The notes under the pieces are model-generated. The model made no database searches. It was not told where the DNA came from and saw only the letters and a program-made list of their open reading frames with translations. The position numbers and the translations under genes are program-made. 16,424 bases of DNA from positions 1 to 16,424 of the forward strand of contig JAGARY010000311.1 of NCBI GenBank assembly GCA_017622055.1, written 5' to 3'. This document shows positions 15,113 through 16,424 of the stretch, one piece after another (the stretch's first letter is position 1; the number at the start of each line of letters is the position of its first letter). This stretch comes from Treponema sp. (GTDB taxonomy: Bacteria > Spirochaetota > Spirochaetia > Treponematales > Treponemataceae).

Positions 15113-16424
15113 ATGCTCTGGTATTATTATTTTGCTGTAATATTGACTTTTGTAAATCTCGTCTTATTCATTTTAACTTTCGAAGGCAAAAAAGTTAATT
15201 GTTTGCTTTTATTGCTTAATTTGTTAATGCTTGTTTCAAATCTTGGATATTTGGCAAAAGCTGCTGCAACAGGAATGAGCGAAGCAATCCTTTCTATGAA
15301 GATTTGTTATGTAGGTGGATGTTTTATTCCTCCAGTTTTGTTATATACAATTTGTTGTGTTGGAAATATTAAAGTAAAAAACTGGATAAAAGCTGCTTCA
15401 TATCTTTTTAGTTTTATAGTATTTGCCTTTGTTTTGACTATTGGATATAACGATTTATATTATAAATATACATATCTAACATCTTATAAAGGAACTACAG
15501 TTCTTGGCTTTCAAGAAACTCCAGTTGTTGCGCTTTTTTATATTGAAATGTATGGAAATTTGTTCGCCGAAATAATGATTCTTTGTTACAGTTGTATTAA
15601 ACGAAATTTTATTTCACGAAAAAGTGCTTTTATTATTATAATGATGGAAATAATCAATTTGCTATTGTTTGTAAAAGCAGGGGTTCAAAAAAGTCAAATT
15701 GAAATTATGCCATTGATGTATGTCCTTGATGGATGGTTTTTGCTTTATTTGCAACGCCATGTAATGATGTATAATCTTGAAGATTCAATTAACAGTTCAA
15801 TTGGTGAAAAAGGTACTTACGGATATATCTTATTTGATAAACAAAAAAGATATATGGGATGTAATGCAAGTTTTGAAAATATATATCCAGATATTGTAAA
15901 GATAAAAATTGATTCTTCTGGGGAAAGTTTGCCAGATGGAGTTCTCCTTATTGATTATTTGAAGAAGTTTGAATCTGGAGAATCTTCTGTTTTTAGTTTA
16001 AGTCGCAACAATCGGCATTATTTTTGTACTGTTGAATGGGTTTTGCACAAAGAAAAAAAGATTGGATTTATTATTGAATTTAGAGATGATACAGATAAAC
16101 ATAATTACTTAAAATTGCTTTCTAATCACAAAGAAGAATTAGAAATTCAAGTAAAACTTAAAACAGAGCATATTTTAGATATTCAAAACAAAATGATTCT
16201 TGGAATGGCCAACATGGTAGAAAACCGTGATGAAAATACTGGTGGTCATATTAGAAGAACAAGTGGAATTATTAAGATTTTAATTGATACAATTATCACA
16301 AATAATTTGTTCAAAGTTGATGAAGAATTTTGTGAAGATTTAATAAAAGCCGCTCCAATGCATGATTTGGGAAAAATTAGTATTGATGATCGTATTTTAA
16401 GAAAGCCTGGAAAACTAAATGCTG
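15113..16424 (+). CDS. 7TM-PAS-HD(-GYP) signalling protein, 5' part (partial)
   Basis: The first 437 residues are visible; the frame is still open at the window edge. There are seven hydrophobic segments (about 3-23, 28-48, 67-85, 92-111, 139-161, 171-188, 200-215), similar to the 7TM input region of some histidine kinases. A PAS-like part follows (about 236-327, beginning GYILFDKQKRYMGCNASFE), then a helical linker (about 330-365). The start of an HD domain comes next: ENRDENTGGHIRRT with H379, HDLGKI with H417-D418, and KPGKL at 431-435. HD-GYP proteins hydrolyse c-di-GMP; the GYP half lies beyond the window, so the subtype is unproven, though the NRDENTGGHIRRT wording is typical of them. 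I chose ATG 15113 after GGAGA; ATG 15109 is out of frame and stops after 29 codons. A membrane receptor controlling c-di-GMP is the likely role. Confidence 0.85.
   Translation, partial: MLWYYYFAVILTFVNLVLFILTFEGKKVNCLLLLLNLLMLVSNLGYLAKAAATGMSEAILSMKICYVGGCFIPPVLLYTICCVGNIKVKNWIKAASYLFSFIVFAFVLTIGYNDLYYKYTYLTSYKGTTVLGFQETPVVALFYIEMYGNLFAEIMILCYSCIKRNFISRKSAFIIIMMEIINLLLFVKAGVQKSQIEIMPLMYVLDGWFLLYLQRHVMMYNLEDSINSSIGEKGTYGYILFDKQKRYMGCNASFENIYPDIVKIKIDSSGESLPDGVLLIDYLKKFESGESSVFSLSRNNRHYFCTVEWVLHKEKKIGFIIEFRDDTDKHNYLKLLSNHKEELEIQVKLKTEHILDIQNKMILGMANMVENRDENTGGHIRRTSGIIKILIDTIITNNLFKVDEEFCEDLIKAAPMHDLGKISIDDRILRKPGKLNA

Noticed and set aside
15109..15198. ATG at 15109 as start of the HD-domain gene
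   Set aside because: That frame stops after 29 codons; the frame from 15113 stays open to the window end with recognisable domains.
1..16424. CRISPR array, transposase, tRNA or rRNA genes, phage genes
   Set aside because: No spaced direct-repeat array, cloverleaf, rRNA-like stretch or mobile-element protein was seen on either strand.

Overview
The window looks like chromosome from a spirochaete of the Treponema group. The base composition is strongly A+T rich, with codon use to match. There is a lipoprotein with a relaxed lipobox beside a beta-barrel-like outer-membrane protein ending in Phe. The c-di-GMP-type proteins (a PilZ-like protein and a 7TM-PAS-HD protein) and the GerMN protein without sporulation genes also fit. 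Species cannot be given from sequence reading alone.

Layout. 1-494: 3' end of a cation:dicarboxylate/amino-acid symporter-type membrane protein. 576-1445: PilZ-like protein followed by a good terminator. 1559-3964: Tex RNA-binding/transcription protein, then an A-rich spacer with a terminator. 4160-7923: two overlapping genes for a large lipoprotein and an outer-membrane barrel candidate. 7924-8209: a complex intergenic region with two 98-bp-period stem-loop units, a promoter and a perfect 29-bp dyad. 8210-10552: an nfnA-nfnB-type flavoprotein pair with a strong terminator. 10553-10918: a GC-rich palindromic intergenic repeat, then the proS promoter. 10919-12679: prolyl-tRNA synthetase and terminator. 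12805-13851: secreted protein of unknown function. 13891-14790 (minus strand): membrane-anchored GerMN-domain protein. 14791-15112: divergent intergenic region with heptamer repeats, a third relative of the stem-loop units, and a promoter. 15113-end: 5' part of a 7TM-PAS-HD(-GYP) signalling protein.

How the genes work together. Most genes are separate transcription units with their own promoters and terminators. The two clear operons are the lipoprotein/barrel pair (4-base TAATG junction) and nfnAB (15-bp gap). NfnAB would link NADH, NADPH and reduced ferredoxin, which suits a fermentative anaerobe. The PilZ-like protein and the HD protein may belong to the same second-messenger network, although they lie at opposite ends of the window.

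Most notable signals. (1) Two 47-nt hairpins lie between the barrel gene and nfnAB at exactly 98-bp spacing. Three of their seven outer-stem base pairs change in a compensating way, and a diverged third relative lies at about 14933. (2) A perfect dyad sits on the -10/+1 region of the predicted nfnAB promoter. (3) The promoters of tex, proS and the GerMN gene sit so close to the start codon, with no Shine-Dalgarno sequence, that leaderless or near-leaderless mRNAs are predicted. No CRISPR array, transposase, tRNA or rRNA gene was seen.
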